Source of the DNA: Candidatus Aquiluna sp. UB-MaderosW2red
GTDB lineage: Bacteria > Actinomycetota > Actinomycetes > Actinomycetales > Microbacteriaceae
Assembly (NCBI RefSeq): GCF_900100865.1
Contig: NZ_LT627734.1
Coordinates: 620,001 to 684,000, forward strand
Direction of reading: 5' to 3'
Length of the DNA stretch: 64,000 nt
Shown: positions 60,881-64,000 of the stretch, one piece after another
Numbering within the stretch: the first letter of the stretch is position 1
How the letters are laid out: every line of letters begins with the position of its first letter
Made by a program: the position numbers and the translations under genes
Notes under the pieces: model-generated
Seen by the model: the letters and a program-made list of their open reading frames with translations, nothing else
The model's database searches: none
Told to the model about the DNA's origin: nothing

Positions 60881-61825
60881 ATGTCAGTTCAGAGGAATCG
60901 TTTAGATCCTGAATCTCGTGAGCCACTTGAGGGCTTGCTTCAGGCCATTCCTGGAGGGTTTAATGCCATCGAAGATCTTGATAAGCGAAGAGCAGTGGTT
61001 GGTCAACTTCTAGTTGAGCCAGAGCTTGACCAAAGAGTGACCATGGAAGACCGGTTGATTCCGGGTCCGACTGGAGAGCAGTTGGTTCGGATTTATAGAC
61101 CGGTTGTAAATAAAGAGCCAATGCCCGCCCTAATAAATATCCATGGTGGAGGGATGGTCTTGGGAAGCGTTCAAGGTGACGCTGCTACTGCCCAAATGCT
61201 GGCCGCGGAGTCCGGCGCCATTGTTTTCTCGATCGATTATCGTAAGGCACCTGAGAATCCATATCCCGCGGCCGTCAACGACTGCTTCTCGGCATCACAG
61301 TGGGTATTCGAAAACGCCAAGGACCTCGGAATTGATGCAAATAATATTGGGATTTATGGTGGGTCGGCTGGTGGTGGGCTCGCTCTGGCCGTTTGTTTGA
61401 TGGCTCGTGATCAAAGTGGCATGAAATTCAAATACATGATGCCGATTTACCCAATGATTGACGACCGAAATCAAACTCAATCCACCCATGATGTGACCGA
61501 GGTCGGAATTTGGGATCGGGCCGGCAACATTGAGGCTTGGGGTCTTTATCTCGGTGGAGAACCTGCGGATGGTTACGCCGCCCCCGCGAGAATGGAAGAT
61601 CTGGCTAATCTCCCTCCGGCTTATATCGACGTCGGTGAGATGGATGCGTTTCGAGACGAAGACGCTGAATTCGCCTTGCGTTTAATCAAAGCGGGTGTTC
61701 CCTGCGAATTCAGAATCTATCCGGGCGCATATCATGCGTCCGAGGTATTTGCCCCAGAGGCCGCCCTATCAAGACGGATTTGGGCTGGCAGGCTCGAAGC
61801 TCTAAGGCGATTTATCGCTTCCTAA
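60881..61825 (+). CDS. Alpha/beta hydrolase, HSL-type esterase
   Basis: A 314-residue esterase: oxyanion H-G-G-G (I-N-I-H-G-G-G-M), nucleophile elbow G-G-S-A-G-G-G, acid in G-E-M-D-A-F-R-D and catalytic His in Y-H-A-S. The pattern is that of the hormone-sensitive lipase family. ATG 60881 follows AAGGGG; upstream in-frame 60824 adds unlikely residues. Substrate unknown. Confidence 0.9.
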   Translation: MSVQRNRLDPESREPLEGLLQAIPGGFNAIEDLDKRRAVVGQLLVEPELDQRVTMEDRLIPGPTGEQLVRIYRPVVNKEPMPALINIHGGGMVLGSVQGDAATAQMLAAESGAIVFSIDYRKAPENPYPAAVNDCFSASQWVFENAKDLGIDANNIGIYGGSAGGGLALAVCLMARDQSGMKFKYMMPIYPMIDDRNQTQSTHDVTEVGIWDRAGNIEAWGLYLGGEPADGYAAPARMEDLANLPPAYIDVGEMDAFRDEDAEFALRLIKAGVPCEFRIYPGAYHASEVFAPEAALSRRIWAGRLEALRRFIAS

Positions 61826-61835
61826 GTGTGCTGTG

Positions 61836-61875
61836 TCAGCCGGTGAGAAACGCTCGTGCGGGTCTCACCGGCTGA
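61836..61875. terminator. Bidirectional terminator hairpin
   Basis: TCAGCCGGTGAGA (61836-61848) and TCTCACCGGCTGA (61863-61875) are perfect 13-base arms with a 14-base loop, between the esterase stop and the end of the convergent DoxX-like gene. No T-run on either side, but position and length fit a shared terminator. Confidence 0.75.
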
Positions 61876-61881
61876 CCGCTT

Positions 61882-62400
61882 CTAGGCCGCTGAGTTAGCT
61901 TCCTGGAGAGGCTTAGCCACCGTCGGGGCGGTATTTTGCTTGATAGCACCCAACCCCGAGGCAATCACCAGAGCCGAACCAATGATGATTAGGTTCTTGA
62001 TGATGTATTGACCCTCGAGGGTCAGTCCGAAGGGGAATACCTCGAAGCAAATCTCCGGGAGCAAAACAAGCGGTAAGAAGGTACCTGGCATCTGGAAGGC
62101 CAAAAGCACTATCCCAATTCTGGTGAGGGCTGGGATTAGAAAAGCGACACCAATAGCAACTTCCCAAAGTCCCAAAAGCGGAACGATGATTTCTGGAGTG
62201 AGCCAATAAACCGTGGCCGCAACTAGATCATAAGCGGGGGAAAGGTGCCCAATCATCTTCAGGGCCCCGAACCAAATGAAGGTAATTCCAATTGCGAACC
62301 TTAGAAAAGGCACACCAATCTTGGCTGAGAATTCGATAACCATGTTGTCAAATTTGCTGACTAGTTTCGCCAGCGGTGCGGGGATCATTTTGAGTTCCAA
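61882..62400 (-). CDS. DoxX/DUF417-like membrane protein
   Basis: A 172-residue protein with four membrane helices and the opening P-F-L-R-F-A-I-G-I-T-F-I-W-F-G-A-L-K, typical of DUF417/DoxX-like proteins. A later W-E-V-A-I-G-V-A-F-L matches the same fold. Function unknown; some family members relate to redox stress. Confidence 0.82.
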   Translation of the reverse strand: MELKMIPAPLAKLVSKFDNMVIEFSAKIGVPFLRFAIGITFIWFGALKMIGHLSPAYDLVAATVYWLTPEIIVPLLGLWEVAIGVAFLIPALTRIGIVLLAFQMPGTFLPLVLLPEICFEVFPFGLTLEGQYIIKNLIIIGSALVIASGLGAIKQNTAPTVAKPLQEANSAA

Positions 62401-62483
62401 ATCTTCTAACAGGACTTTTTGCCCATGTCAGAGCAAAGCTTCACAGGTGCTTTTTTATTCCTGAGAGGCCCATTAAGAGGGTT

Positions 62484-63095
62484 CTAGAGCATTCCTGCAA
62501 TCTGAGTTACGTGGTCGATGGCGATCGAGTGACCGCCGGGGTGGCTGAGCCATAAAACCTTTGCACCGGCCTCAATAAGTTTCCCAACAAGGATTTCGGT
62601 GGCCTTTTCCGGTGCATAAGAATCTAGGGTGCCGTTAGCTATGAAAACTTTTTTCCCCGTTAGATCTGGAAACTTGGCGAGCTGTGGCATCGGGTTGGTT
62701 GCCCCAAAGGCCACAACCCCGGCTATTGAAGCGGGGTTGGTCAGCAACAACGCCAAAGCGGTGTTGCCTCCGTTGGAGAACCCAACCGCGTAGGCCTTGG
62801 AGATGTCTATCGCATACTCTTTTTCCGCTATTTCAAAAAAACTACCGAGTTCTGTGATTGCCTCGGCCAAAGATTCCTGAACAAAACTGCCGTCCGAATT
62901 TCGCTCAAAAAAGCGATTCATTCCTTCGGCGGTATTCATGCCCCTGGGGGATAAAAGGGTTGCCTCGGGGCTGAGAAGCTCGCCGAGTTTCATAAGGTCG
63001 TGCTCATCGGCGCCGGTGCCATGAAGAAGAATCAGGACTTTCTCACCACCAGGTTTAAAAACGTGCGGTCTTGTTAGGTCGCTGGGGTTAGCCAT
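62484..63095 (-). CDS. Phospholipase/carboxylesterase family hydrolase
   Basis: A 203-residue alpha/beta hydrolase: L-L-H-G-T-G-A-D-E (oxyanion), nucleophile G-F-S-N-G-G, acid in G-T-L-D-S-Y and His in H-P-G-G-H-S. It overlaps the dioxygenase gene upstream by 8 bases; such hydrolase/glyoxalase pairs are common and suggest joint action on an aromatic or quinone compound. Confidence 0.9.
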   Translation of the reverse strand: MANPSDLTRPHVFKPGGEKVLILLHGTGADEHDLMKLGELLSPEATLLSPRGMNTAEGMNRFFERNSDGSFVQESLAEAITELGSFFEIAEKEYAIDISKAYAVGFSNGGNTALALLLTNPASIAGVVAFGATNPMPQLAKFPDLTGKKVFIANGTLDSYAPEKATEILVGKLIEAGAKVLWLSHPGGHSIAIDHVTQIAGML

Positions 63096-64000
63096 CCGTT
63101 AATCCTAATTCCGGAAGCGAAAGGGCTATTTGCTCCCTAGATGGCTCAAGCCATGGGGGCAACTTGAGCTTTTTACCAAGCTCCAAAAGCGGCTCATCGA
63201 TATCAAACCCGGGAGAATCGGTGGCAATCTCGAATAGGACACCGCCTGGTTCGCGGAAATAGATGCTTTTGAAATATTGCCTGTCTAAGACCTCTGTGAC
63301 AGCAATGCCTCGGCTCGATAGTTCCTGACGCCAGGACTCCATTGTTGCTAAGTCCGGGGCCCTGAATGCGACGTGGTGAACTGTGCCACCGGCTTGCAGG
63401 CCGCGTTCCAGGACCCCACCCAGAACTTCAACCTGAGCTCCTGAGCCACCATCACCCATGGTGAAGGTGGCACCCGAATCGGTGTCTTTTTCGTGCGTCA
63501 TGCCCAAATCGGAAACTAACAAACCTGCTGTTGGATCCATGACTCTTTGGCTTAGGGTCACTGAGTGCAAACCCCTGACGGCAAATTCTTGAGGGATTGA
63601 ACCGACCCCATCCCAGCCACTGCGAGTATCCGAATCTGTCGCTACAACCGACAGCTGCATGCCGTCAGAGTCTCGAAAAGTTATCTCCTGTCCGTCATTG
63701 CTGAGAGTGTTTTCTATTTCAAGTTGGGTCAGCCGATCTGACCACCAGCCGATTCCCTCGCGAGGGACGCTGAATGAAGATTTGGTGGTGAGACCGGAGC
63801 CTTCTTTGCCCGGGGTTATGCCGGGCCAGGGGAAAAACGTCATCAGGGTCGAAGGACTTCCTTGGTTATCACCGTAATAAAGATGCCAGATGTGAGGGGC
63901 GTCAAAATTCACGGTTTGCTTTACTAGGCGGAGCCCAAGAACCCTGGAATAAAAAGCCACGTTGAGAGCTGGGTTGCCAGCCAATGCGGTGACGTGGTGG
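63088..64000 (-). CDS. Ring-cleaving dioxygenase (VOC/glyoxalase family), 5' end outside the window
   Basis: At least 303 residues; the frame stays open to base 64000 and reads H-H-V-T-A-L-A-G-N-P before the listed in-frame TTG, and that His-His-Val-Thr is the usual conserved start of this family, so the true start is beyond the window. Two VOC modules: F-Y-S-R-V-L-G-L-R-L-V-K-Q-T-V-N-F-D first, then G-L-H-S-V-T-L and V-H-H-V-A-F-R in the second, with Y-F-K-S-I-Y-F-R-E-P-G-G-V-L-F-E-I-A. Members (YkcA/MhqO type) cleave hydroquinone-like rings with Fe. Confidence 0.9.
   Translation of the reverse strand, partial: HHVTALAGNPALNVAFYSRVLGLRLVKQTVNFDAPHIWHLYYGDNQGSPSTLMTFFPWPGITPGKEGSGLTTKSSFSVPREGIGWWSDRLTQLEIENTLSNDGQEITFRDSDGMQLSVVATDSDTRSGWDGVGSIPQEFAVRGLHSVTLSQRVMDPTAGLLVSDLGMTHEKDTDSGATFTMGDGGSGAQVEVLGGVLERGLQAGGTVHHVAFRAPDLATMESWRQELSSRGIAVTEVLDRQYFKSIYFREPGGVLFEIATDSPGFDIDEPLLELGKKLKLPPWLEPSREQIALSLPELGLTDG

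Overview
This 64-kb window reads as chromosome of a small, gene-dense actinobacterium, most likely Microbacteriaceae of the planktonic freshwater Luna type (Rhodoluna/Aquiluna-like). That placement is an inference from family-level recognition; no search was run. The supporting signs are MtrA-MtrB-LpqB, two WhiB proteins, a PdtaS-type histidine kinase, an actinobacterial acyl-CoA carboxylase set (biotinylated alpha, beta, small epsilon), an Rv3303c-like quinone reductase, an Rv3235-family protein next to secA, the WhiB / glycosyltransferase / DUF5719 / metallopeptidase-like / phosphomannomutase block, roughly balanced base composition, 1-4 base gene overlaps, and many start codons that sit 6-8 bases after a -10-like hexamer (leaderless style).

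Layout. 1-0.5 kb: end of a PTS IIA gene plus an ascorbate-type IIB. 0.5-7.5 kb: flavin-binding split-barrel protein, phosphohexomutase, purine nucleoside phosphorylase, LpdA-like reductase, biotin carboxylase/BCCP, Maf. 7.5-11.5 kb: RNA m5U methyltransferase and a response regulator / histidine kinase / degenerate kinase-like triad. 11.6-16 kb: carboxylase epsilon and beta subunits, BirA, PurK, PurE. 16-20.5 kb: lipoprotein, a 968-residue secreted LysM protein, GalE. 20.5-26.7 kb: WhiB2-like envelope block. 26.8-32.1 kb: MtrAB-LpqB, ComF-like protein, hibernation factor. 32.1-38.9 kb: SecA, Rv3235-like protein, SAF protein, CpaE-like ATPase, PdtaS-like kinase, WhiB1. 39-43.4 kb: peroxiredoxin, tRNA-Lys(CTT), a heliorhodopsin, then a gene-poor, decaying interval with a nitroreductase broken by one in-frame TGA. 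43.4-47.9 kb: iron uptake (FTR1 permease, convergent FbpABC-type ABC operon), both ends carrying DtxR/IdeR-like boxes on the promoters. 48-53.8 kb: small membrane proteins, KtrB/KtrA potassium uptake, CopC-like protein, PBP4, nicotinamidase. 53.8-57 kb: galK, galT, galM. 57-64 kb: short-chain dehydrogenase, a fused EcfT-EcfA-EcfA protein, DUF998 protein, lipoprotein, esterase, DoxX/DUF417-like protein, carboxylesterase, and a ring-cleaving dioxygenase cut by the window end.

How they work together. GalE, GalK, GalT and GalM give a complete Leloir route. Biotin ligase and the three carboxylase subunits form an acyl-CoA carboxylase set. PurK/PurE supply purines. MtrAB, WhiB, the LysM protein, PBP4 and the glycosyltransferase block point to envelope growth and division. 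The iron genes look like one iron-responsive group. The clearest unusual items are the heliorhodopsin beside a decaying interval, the single-chain ECF energizing module with atypical ABC signature motifs, and the kinase-like third member of the two-component cluster. No CRISPR array, insertion sequence, rRNA or phage module was seen.
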